Below are positions 1 through 6,106 of a stretch of 12,534 bases of DNA, piece by piece. Origin of the DNA: an uncultured Flavobacterium sp. (GTDB lineage Bacteria; Bacteroidota; Bacteroidia; Flavobacteriales; Flavobacteriaceae); contig NZ_CAMLIX010000154.1 in NCBI RefSeq assembly GCF_946479975.1, positions 1 to 12,534 on the forward strand. The letters are read 5' to 3'. The notes below the pieces were generated by a model that worked only from the letters and a program-made list of their open reading frames with translations, had not been told where the DNA came from and did no database searches. The translations under genes and the position numbers were made by a program. Position 1 is the first letter of the stretch. Each line of letters opens with the position of its first letter.

Positions 1-1
1 C

Positions 2-673
2 AAAAGAACCGCTTTTCTTTTAGGCGAAAACAGCTGGAAATGGCGTTTGCAAAGTCATGTTGACAATCAATCATTTGAAAAATATGATGTTTTCATCGAT
101 AAGATTATTCAATATTTAGCATCTGCATCTTCAAAAAAATCCTTAGTTGTAACGCATGAAAGCTTCTATAATTCTGGAGAAGAAATTATAATCAATGCGC
201 AGTATTTCAATAAAAATTACGAATTTGACGAAAAAGCAAGACTTACAATCACCGTTGTAAACGCTGCAACAAAACAAACTAAGAACTACGATTTATTGAA
301 AGGAAGTAATTCTTTCTCAGCTAATTTAGAAGGACTTCCGGCAGGAAAATATAACTTTACAGTAAAAGAATTAAATTCAAACACTTCCTACGCAAGTCAT
401 TTTGAGATTTTAGATTTTGATATCGAAAAACAATTCGTAAATCCAGATGTTCTGAAATTGAATCAATTGGCACAGCAAACCGGAGGGAAAGCTTTCTTCG
501 AAAACCAAGCCGATCAATTGATCAATACACTTTTAGAAAGCAAAGATTATAAGTCAATAGAAAAAAATATTTCGACTAAAACTCCAATTATTGACTGGGT
601 TTGGTTATTGATTTTGATTGCTGTTTTATTGACAACTGAATGGTTTGTCAGAAAGTATAATGGCTTGTTGTAA
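2..673 (+). CDS. C-terminal part of a membrane-anchored VWA/periplasmic-type protein (5' end outside window)
   Basis: The reading frame is open from base 2, so this is the 3' end (about 223 residues) of a longer gene; a TTG at 47 in the same frame is an internal codon. The visible part starts with a GENSWKWR-like stretch, continues as a beta-rich periplasmic segment with an Ig-like appearance, and ends with one transmembrane helix followed by WFVRKYNGLL. From memory, large Bacteroidota membrane proteins often annotated as VWA-domain or glutamine-amidotransferase-like end in the same way (a GxxxWxWR segment, then a C-terminal helix and an E-W-F-x-R-K-x-N-G tail). The topology suggests a periplasmic body anchored at the C-terminus. 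The catalytic or VWA part is not in view, so function cannot be stated. No terminator is visible before the next gene, 38 nt away. Confidence 0.75.
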   Translation, partial: KRTAFLLGENSWKWRLQSHVDNQSFEKYDVFIDKIIQYLASASSKKSLVVTHESFYNSGEEIIINAQYFNKNYEFDEKARLTITVVNAATKQTKNYDLLKGSNSFSANLEGLPAGKYNFTVKELNSNTSYASHFEILDFDIEKQFVNPDVLKLNQLAQQTGGKAFFENQADQLINTLLESKDYKSIEKNISTKTPIIDWVWLLILIAVLLTTEWFVRKYNGLL

Positions 674-711
674 TTGATTTTATTTGTTTTGTACTTTAAT
701 ATTTTCTATTT

Positions 712-1746
712 ATGAGGAACTTTTTCCTATTCTTATGTTTTGTATTAGGTTTTCAATCTTTTTCTCAAAATGTAATAGAACTAAAATCTGATGAAAAATT
801 TGATTCTGAGCCTATTGAGGTATATTTGAAAGGCTCAAATTTATATGTTTTGAATTTTGAGCAATCAGATCCAGATAATATGTTTTATATACTTTATAAA
901 GTAGATTTAGAAACAAAAAAAGTTTTAAGTAAAATAAAAATCAATCAAGGGAAAATTTATAAAAATCCTTATTTTATGGAGTTTAACGACTCTCTATATA
1001 TTCTTAATAGGAGTACTTTTGATGAATTTGCAGGTTATTTTATTTTCGATTTCAATCTAAATACTCAGAAATATGTACAAGATTCAAATATTGCTGAATA
1101 TGCAGAATCGCATAAAGTTCCATTTTTTAATGATTTTAAAAATGACATCATATATATTGACGGAAAACCTATAAAAAAGGAAAGAGGTTTTGTTTATTTG
1201 TCTTTAGAAGATAAAAGTCTTTATTTTTTTGAACCATCTTATCAGAAAAGGAATGTTTCGTTTTCTAAAGCTAATTTAGAGAGTAATTTCAAAAAGACTT
1301 ACACATTTAAAGATTTACCTAATTATGAAAATGATTTTGCTCAATATAACAAATTTAGAAATAACACTAATTTTTTCTCTTCGAAGAATTATATATTTAT
1401 TACTCCTGAGATAGGGAAATATGCTCTTAATTTAGAGAATTTTAATGTTTTGGCGTTTAATAAGGCGGATGCAAGTCTAGTTAATATCGGAATTCCGAAA
1501 ATGGAAAACTTTGTTGAGTGTACTCAAATAAAAGTACTTTCAGATGTACAATATGGTATTGTAAGAAATGGTAAAAAGGTTTTAATACAATTTGGAGTTG
1601 ATAAAAATCAAACTTTTTGCTTCTGTAAATCAAAGCTAATTGAAGAGCATTTTTATTCTCATTTCTTAAAGAATTATAATCAAAAAAATGTTTATATAGG
1701 AAGTGATTATGAAAAATCAAATAATACTAAAATATATTTTGATTAA
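712..1746 (+). CDS. Unrecognised secreted protein, possibly beta-propeller-like
   Basis: The 344-residue product begins with a clear signal peptide (MRNFFLFLCFVLGFQSFSQ, likely cleaved near residue 19), so it should be exported to the periplasm or surface. I do not recognise a family. Several segments repeat a pattern of short strands rich in Y, F and I separated by N/D turns, such as NLYVLNFEQ, MFYILYKVDL, DSLYILNRST and YFIFDFNLNT. This resembles beta-propeller blades, but it is an impression and not a domain match. By eye the gene is more AT-rich than its neighbours and uses many AT-ending codons, which could mean low expression or recent acquisition; composition was not computed. No convincing promoter box lies in the 38 nt before it, so it may be read through from the upstream gene. 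The ATG start is followed directly by the signal peptide, which supports it. Confidence 0.75.
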   Translation: MRNFFLFLCFVLGFQSFSQNVIELKSDEKFDSEPIEVYLKGSNLYVLNFEQSDPDNMFYILYKVDLETKKVLSKIKINQGKIYKNPYFMEFNDSLYILNRSTFDEFAGYFIFDFNLNTQKYVQDSNIAEYAESHKVPFFNDFKNDIIYIDGKPIKKERGFVYLSLEDKSLYFFEPSYQKRNVSFSKANLESNFKKTYTFKDLPNYENDFAQYNKFRNNTNFFSSKNYIFITPEIGKYALNLENFNVLAFNKADASLVNIGIPKMENFVECTQIKVLSDVQYGIVRNGKKVLIQFGVDKNQTFCFCKSKLIEEHFYSHFLKNYNQKNVYIGSDYEKSNNTKIYFD

Positions 1747-1766
1747 AAACTAAAAATTATAATTAA

Positions 1767-2663
1767 ATGGACTTCAGGCTAAAAGTATTTTACACCGTTG
1801 CGCTCCGCCTTAATTTTACTAAAGCGGCAACAGAATTGTATATTACGCAGCCCGCAGTTTCTAAACATATTCAGGAGTTAGAAGAAACATATAAAACCAA
1901 ACTTTTTGAACGTAACGGTTCTAAAATCGCTTTAACACCAGCAGGAAAAATTCTTCTAAAATATACTAAGAGTATCTTTGATATTTATCGAGAAATAGAC
2001 TTTGAAATTAGTTCATTTACAAAAGAACGTCAAGGTTTATTAAGGTTAGGAGCGAGTACAACTATTTCTCAATATATAATTTCTCCAGTTCTTGCCGATT
2101 TTCATCAAAAACAAAAAGACATAAAAGTCAATTTGTTAAATGGAAACACGGAACAAATCGAAAATGCCTTAATCAATAAAGAAATTGAAATCGGAATTGT
2201 TGAAGGACAATCGAAAAATCAATCTATAAAGTATATTCCGTTTTTAAAAGACGAATTGGTTTTGGTTTGCAACAACAAAAATCCTTTAGCAAAACAAAAC
2301 GAAATTTCGTTAACCGATTTAAAATCAATGAAATTCATAACTCGTGAACGTGGATCTGGAACACTAGAAGTTATAGAATTTGCTTTAAAAAAAGCAGGAT
2401 TAAAATTTACCGATTTACAAATCGAAATGCAGTTAGGAAGTACAGAAAGTATTAAATCATATTTATTGAACTCGGATTGCTTTGCTTTTATGTCAATTCA
2501 TGCTGTTGGTAAGGAATTGAAAAATAAAGAATTAATTGTTTTGGATGTCGAAAAACTATCCATTGAAAGATATTTTTATATCATTACCTTACAAGGTAAA
2601 TCTGATTCTTTATCAGAACTATTTATTCAAAATTTGGCTTCTCATTATAACTTGAAGTTATAG
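1767..2663 (+). CDS. LysR-family transcriptional regulator, next to a YeiH-family gene
   Basis: The 298-residue length is typical of LysR regulators. Residues 1-60 form the winged helix-turn-helix, with the family signature FTKAATELYITQPAVSKHIQ at about 17-36 and the TPAG segment at 57-60. Residues about 90-295 form the two-lobed ligand-binding domain. GASTT (95-99) and RERGSGT (193-199) are features shared with the CysB/CbbR/YeiE-like branch, whose members sense small anions or metabolites. The gene lies 20 nt after the preceding secreted-protein gene and 74 nt before a YeiH-family membrane protein on the same strand. In enterobacteria the LysR gene yeiE sits beside yeiH, and YeiE has been reported to respond to sulfite. 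Control of the downstream gene is therefore a reasonable inference here, with the ligand unproven. No alternative start is needed: the ATG leads straight into the HTH. Confidence 0.92.
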   Translation: MDFRLKVFYTVALRLNFTKAATELYITQPAVSKHIQELEETYKTKLFERNGSKIALTPAGKILLKYTKSIFDIYREIDFEISSFTKERQGLLRLGASTTISQYIISPVLADFHQKQKDIKVNLLNGNTEQIENALINKEIEIGIVEGQSKNQSIKYIPFLKDELVLVCNNKNPLAKQNEISLTDLKSMKFITRERGSGTLEVIEFALKKAGLKFTDLQIEMQLGSTESIKSYLLNSDCFAFMSIHAVGKELKNKELIVLDVEKLSIERYFYIITLQGKSDSLSELFIQNLASHYNLKL

Positions 2664-2680
2664 TCGATTGTAATTTACGA

Positions 2681-2712
2681 TTGGCAAAATCCGTATTAAG
2701 GTCGGAACTTTG
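2681..2712 (+). promoter_or_regulatory. Candidate Bacteroidota-type promoter for the YeiH-family gene
   Basis: TTG at 2681-2683 is followed after 21 nt by GAACTTTG at 2705-2712, a 7 of 8 match to the TAnnTTTG box. A start point near 2718 would leave a leader of about 20 nt. The hexamer CGATTG occurs twice just here (2665-2670 and 2678-2683), 13 nt apart, and could be part of a regulator site; this is weak. Confidence 0.4.
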
Positions 2713-2737
2713 CTAAGTAAATATCAATTACTTTATT

Positions 2738-3715
2738 TTGAAAACAAAACAACATTCAACAGCACAACTATTCGAAATTAGTTATTCTTTACAGCAAATA
2801 CTTTTTGTTGTAATAATTGTTTTATGCTTATTTTCGATTATTTCTCCGCCAATCGCACTTCTATTAGGAATTGTGATTGTGAATGTTTTCGGAAATCCAT
2901 TTGTAGAGTTCAATCAAAAAGCAATCACATTTTTATTGCAATTTTCTGTTGTAGGTTTAGGATTTGGAATGAATGCTTACAGCGCTGTTTCTGTAGGGAA
3001 AGAAGGTTTACTGCTTACTGTATTTTCAATTTTCAGCACATTACTTTTTGGTTTTCTTCTAGGAAAATGGTTTAAAACAGAAAGAAAAACATCACATTTA
3101 ATTTCTTGCGGAACTGCCATTTGTGGCGGAAGTGCGATTGCGGCAATTGCTCCAGTTATCAAATCAAATGAAAATCAGACTTCTGTAGCTCTAGGCGTTA
3201 TTTTTATACTGAATTCAATTGCATTATTTGTATTTCCGTTTATCGGACATCAATTGAATTTATCTCAAAAAGACTTCGGATTATGGTGCGCTATTGCCAT
3301 TCACGACACAAGTTCTGTGGTCGGTGCAGCCAATAAATATGGGGCAGAAGCTTTACAGGTCGCAACAACAGTTAAATTAGCAAGAGCTTTGTGGATTATT
3401 CCTATATCGCTTGTAACAGCTTTTGTTTTTAAAAATCAATCCCAAAGCGTCGGGACAAAAATTAAAATCCCTTATTTTATTGGTTTGTTTATACTTGCAA
3501 TGCTTTTAAATACTTTTGTTCCATCTATAAATGTTTTCGCGCCGCACATTGTTGGAATTGCAAAAATCGGATTAACAATTACGCTGTTTTTAATTGGTGC
3601 GACTTTAAATTTTGCAACTCTAAAAACAGTAGGAGTAAAGCCTTTGTTGCAAGGTGTTTTACTTTGGGTGTTTATTGCGATTTTAGCTTTAGTATCAATT
3701 ATTTATTTCAGCTAA
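2738..3715 (+). CDS. YeiH-family (UPF0324) polytopic membrane protein, putative sulfate/anion exporter
   Basis: The 325-residue protein is almost entirely hydrophobic, with about 9-10 transmembrane helices. It carries the family's conserved blocks: SVVGLGFGMNA (70-80), CGTAICGGSAIAA (124-136), AIAIHDTSSVVGAA (185-198) and TVKLARALWIIP (211-222). These identify the YeiH/UPF0324 family, which is commonly annotated as a putative sulfate export transporter; the true substrate is not established. It should sit in the inner membrane. The start is TTG at 2738: an in-frame TAA lies at 2714-2716, no ATG lies between, and the next in-frame Met is residue 78, inside the conserved core. The LysR gene directly upstream, and the candidate promoter between them, suggest regulated expression. 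Its stop codon (3713-3715) touches the stop of the opposite-strand gene, so any terminator must lie in coding sequence. Confidence 0.9.
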   Translation: MKTKQHSTAQLFEISYSLQQILFVVIIVLCLFSIISPPIALLLGIVIVNVFGNPFVEFNQKAITFLLQFSVVGLGFGMNAYSAVSVGKEGLLLTVFSIFSTLLFGFLLGKWFKTERKTSHLISCGTAICGGSAIAAIAPVIKSNENQTSVALGVIFILNSIALFVFPFIGHQLNLSQKDFGLWCAIAIHDTSSVVGAANKYGAEALQVATTVKLARALWIIPISLVTAFVFKNQSQSVGTKIKIPYFIGLFILAMLLNTFVPSINVFAPHIVGIAKIGLTITLFLIGATLNFATLKTVGVKPLLQGVLLWVFIAILALVSIIYFS

Positions 3716-4666
3716 TTACTTGACATTCGAAAACTTTACAGTTGGCTTATCAACCATTTTATAGAATTTCCCTTTGAATGAAAATCGTCTTTCAATTTCA
3801 AAATCAAACTTGGTTTTAGTTTTAGCCATTTGAGCTATTTCTTCGGGAAGAGTGGCTTCAAATTCATCTTCAGCCTTTGCGTCTTTATTAAAAGTTCCGG
3901 TAGATTTAATAATAATATCTCTAAAATGCTTTTTAGCACTATCTTCAACAACTTTATAAGACCCAGACCAACTTATGCTTGCCATATTGGTCAAACGATA
4001 AGAAGCGACCTCCATAATGATTTGATATTTTCCATCAAGTCCCGCCACAAGATAAAGATAACCTTCATAAGGACCTCCAGCACCGCCATTTATATGTGAC
4101 AAAGTAAAGGCAAATTGGTCTTCTCCAATTTCTACAATCTTTGGAGTCGGACATTGTGCAAAAGCACCAAAGGCAGCAACAGCTGGTTGAAAGGATTTCA
4201 TTTCCCAGATTTTGCCATTTTTTGCAAACTTAGCCAATCCTAATAAACCTCCAGAAAAACGGCCGGTTTGTAAACCGTCTTCATCATGAGTTGAATGGTT
4301 AAAAGCAATTATTTTAAATTTATTGTCTTTAGAATCAGCATAATCAATATTTGCTAAAAGTCTTGTGGCAACACCATTAGTATAAGGAAACATTTGATCG
4401 CCTTCTACACCGTTTACATCAACAAATGGCGCTGGTTTGCAGGTTTTGCAGTTCCAGCTCACAAAAGTATTTTTATCTGGAAGATGGTATAATTTTCCTG
4501 GAAACAATTTCTGCATGATTCTTTCCTCATTAAATGGATCTGAAAATCTGAGCGTTCTTTTTGAATTTAAAATACTGTCATTGACATTTTTTGGAAGTAT
4601 GTCGATGTCTTGAGCAAAACAAATTGTCGACAAAAAGAAGATCACATTTAAAAAAGTAAAGCGCAT
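3716..4666 (-). CDS. Secreted protein of unknown function with a WNCKTC motif
   Basis: The 316-residue product has an N-terminal signal peptide (about residues 1-19, ending CFAQ), so it is probably periplasmic or outside the cell. There is no lipobox (the Cys at 16 follows Ile), so it does not look like a lipoprotein. I do not recognise the family. Notable points are a CxxC pair at residues 73 and 76 inside WNCKTCKP, a third Cys at 172, a glycine-rich stretch SHINGGAGGPYEGY (190-203), and a C-terminal half rich in beta-strand-like sequence. The CxxC could bind a metal or form a disulfide, but no thioredoxin fold is evident. The gene stands alone on the minus strand, divergent from the phospholipase gene and convergent with the YeiH gene. 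An exact TAnnTTTG box lies 24 nt upstream. Confidence 0.75.
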   Translation of the reverse strand: MRFTFLNVIFFLSTICFAQDIDILPKNVNDSILNSKRTLRFSDPFNEERIMQKLFPGKLYHLPDKNTFVSWNCKTCKPAPFVDVNGVEGDQMFPYTNGVATRLLANIDYADSKDNKFKIIAFNHSTHDEDGLQTGRFSGGLLGLAKFAKNGKIWEMKSFQPAVAAFGAFAQCPTPKIVEIGEDQFAFTLSHINGGAGGPYEGYLYLVAGLDGKYQIIMEVASYRLTNMASISWSGSYKVVEDSAKKHFRDIIIKSTGTFNKDAKAEDEFEATLPEEIAQMAKTKTKFDFEIERRFSFKGKFYKMVDKPTVKFSNVK

Positions 4667-4689
4667 GGTTATAAGGTTTAGTACTTTAA

Positions 4690-4697
4690 CAAACTTA
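4690..4697 (-). promoter_or_regulatory. Candidate -7 promoter box for the minus-strand secreted-protein gene
   Basis: Read on the minus strand this is TAAGTTTG, an exact TAnnTTTG match, 23 nt upstream of the ATG at 4666. The nearest upstream TTG (4713-4715, minus) is only 15 nt away, short of the usual 17-23, so the -33 element is imperfect. A perfect dyad GAAAGA-AAA-TCTTTC (4699-4713) lies between the two elements. Confidence 0.45.
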
Positions 4698-4789
4698 CGA
4701 AAGAAAATCTTTCAAACATGAACTTATGTTACAGATATGATTCAAAAATCGAAAAAAATTAAATTTACATAAAGTTAGAAGGTTATACT

Positions 4790-4818
4790 TTGAATTATCC
4801 ATAAATAAGGTAAATTTG
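4790..4818 (+). promoter_or_regulatory. Bacteroidota-type promoter of the zinc-dependent phospholipase C-like gene
   Basis: TTG at 4790-4792 (within TTTG) is followed after 18 nt by TAAATTTG at 4811-4818, an exact match to the TTG-N17-23-TAnnTTTG pattern of Flavobacterium and Bacteroides. The ATG at 4842 follows 24 nt later, in an A-rich leader without a Shine-Dalgarno sequence. Confidence 0.7.
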
Positions 4819-4841
4819 CACCCTCAAATACAAAAACAAAA

Positions 4842-5840
4842 ATGAAAAACTTCAAATCGAAACCAAGGTTAATAGCAATCTGTGCTTTAATTATTGGTTT
4901 TTTTACATTATCCTGGGGAATTGTAGGTCACGAAAGAATTAATAAGGCTGCTGTAATGGCTCTGCCTTATCCGCTTCAGACTTTCTTTTACAATCATATT
5001 GATTTTATAACACAAGAAGCTTCGGTGCCAGATATTCGTAAATATGCTTTAAGTTATAAAGAAGAAGGCCCAAGACATTATTTTGATATGGAAAACTTTG
5101 GTGCTGCTGATACTTATCCACAAACTTTAGAAGAAGCTAAGAAAAAGTATGATGCTAAATTTTTAAGCGATAATGGTATCTTACCTTGGTACATTGAAGA
5201 TATGATGGTAAAATTAACTAAAGCTTTTAAAGAAAAAAATAGAGCAGAAATCTTGTTTTTGGCCGCAGATTTAGGTCATTATATTGGTGATGCGCACATG
5301 CCATTACACACTTCTGCAAACCATGACGGGCAGTTGACTGATCAAAAAGGAATTCATTCTCTTTGGGAAAGCAGACTTCCTGAGTTATTTGTTAAAAATT
5401 ATAAATTAAATGTTCCCTATGCGCATCATTATGAAGATGTTCATAAAGCAATTTGGGATATGATTAATGATACACATAGTTTAGCACAGCCATTGTTGGA
5501 TATTGATAAAAAATTGAGAACGGTTACACCAGAAAATCAAGTTTTTAAAATGGATACAGATGGTAAAGTGCTGAAAAGCAAATACAACTCGGCTGTTTTC
5601 TCTGATGAATATGCCAAAAAACTTCACGATGAACTAAACGGAATGGTAGAAAGCCAGATGAAAAAAGCAATTACAGCAACAGCAAGTTTCTGGTACACCG
5701 CTTGGATCAATGCTGGAAAACCTGATTTAACTGATTTAGATTCGCCAGAGGTTACAAAAAGAAATAGTAAAGCTTTAAAAGAAGACTGGGAGCTTTATCA
5801 AAAAGGAGATTTATTCGGAATGAGAAATCAGAACGATTAA
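4842..5840 (+). CDS. Secreted zinc-dependent phospholipase C / S1-P1 nuclease-like hydrolase
   Basis: The 332-residue product belongs to the fold shared by Bacillus cereus phospholipase C and S1/P1 nucleases, which use three zinc ions to cleave phosphodiesters. All ligand positions can be matched: W25 and H30 (spacing W-x4-H as in P1 nuclease), D64, H79, H146-x3-D150-x5-H156, and H172-x3-E176. The final Glu and the shorter H156-H172 gap look more like phospholipase C, while the W-x4-H spacing looks nuclease-like. The substrate therefore cannot be chosen from sequence. The hydrophobic N-terminus fits a signal peptide cleaved just before W25 (TLS|WGIVGH); in this family the free amino group of that Trp binds zinc, which supports both start and cleavage site. 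Residues beyond about 230 form a helical C-terminal part. The gene stands alone, with a good promoter upstream and a strong terminator 40 nt after its stop. Confidence 0.88.
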   Translation: MKNFKSKPRLIAICALIIGFFTLSWGIVGHERINKAAVMALPYPLQTFFYNHIDFITQEASVPDIRKYALSYKEEGPRHYFDMENFGAADTYPQTLEEAKKKYDAKFLSDNGILPWYIEDMMVKLTKAFKEKNRAEILFLAADLGHYIGDAHMPLHTSANHDGQLTDQKGIHSLWESRLPELFVKNYKLNVPYAHHYEDVHKAIWDMINDTHSLAQPLLDIDKKLRTVTPENQVFKMDTDGKVLKSKYNSAVFSDEYAKKLHDELNGMVESQMKKAITATASFWYTAWINAGKPDLTDLDSPEVTKRNSKALKEDWELYQKGDLFGMRNQND

Positions 5841-5879
5841 TTTTTAGTCAAAGTTTAGGTTTCATTGAAACTGCAGAAG

Positions 5880-5911
5880 CCTCAAATTCATCTTGAATTT
5901 GAGGTTTTTTT
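5880..5911 (+). terminator. Intrinsic terminator of the phospholipase C-like gene
   Basis: A perfect 11-bp stem (CCTCAAATTCA, 5880-5890, with TGAATTTGAGG, 5894-5904) closes a 3-nt TCT loop and is followed by seven T residues (5905-5911). On the other strand the stem is not followed by a T-run, so it should work only in the plus direction. Confidence 0.9.
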
Positions 5912-5933
5912 GTGTTATAGATTTTATATTTAA

Positions 5934-6087
5934 AAGGAATAGCTCGTCGGTAGAAATAATTTTGGCACAATTATTATACGTTCTTTAGAAACGTTTGATT
6001 AAAGGCGTATAGTTGCATTACGTTAACAAATGTCCTTTTCAGGAAATAATGAAAATGACGCTATATTTTCTGCCGATGAGATTCCTT
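5934..6087. repeat. 154-bp imperfect inverted repeat with a long potential RNA stem
   Basis: The ends pair closely. AAGGAAT (5934-5940) pairs with ATTCCTT (6081-6087). After a 2-nt AG bulge, CTCGTCGGTAGAAA (5943-5956) pairs with TTTCTGCCGATGAG (6067-6080). The only two deviations are G-T pairs, which are allowed in RNA. The 110 nt between the arms show only weak further pairing, with short local hairpins such as ACGTT/AACGT (5979-5995) and TCCT-TTTC-AGGA (6033-6044). It fills most of the gap between the terminator at 5911 and the stop of the minus-strand gene at 6107. It could be a dispersed intergenic repeat of the kind common in Flavobacterium, or a 3' end structure for the minus-strand transcript. 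No open reading frame of interest lies inside. Confidence 0.65.
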
Positions 6088-6106
6088 GAAAATAGTATTT
6101 ATATGC

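Noticed and set aside
47..673. TTG at 47 as the start of the first gene
   Set aside because: The frame is open upstream to base 2 and reads a family-like GENSWKWR segment, so the gene simply begins outside the window.
3830..4099. 89-codon plus-strand frame antisense to the minus-strand secreted-protein gene
   Set aside because: Shadow frame with no promoter or recognisable product.
5934..6087. Insertion sequence or transposase remnant
   Set aside because: There is no coding capacity, and no target-site duplication was recognised; only the inverted arms are visible.
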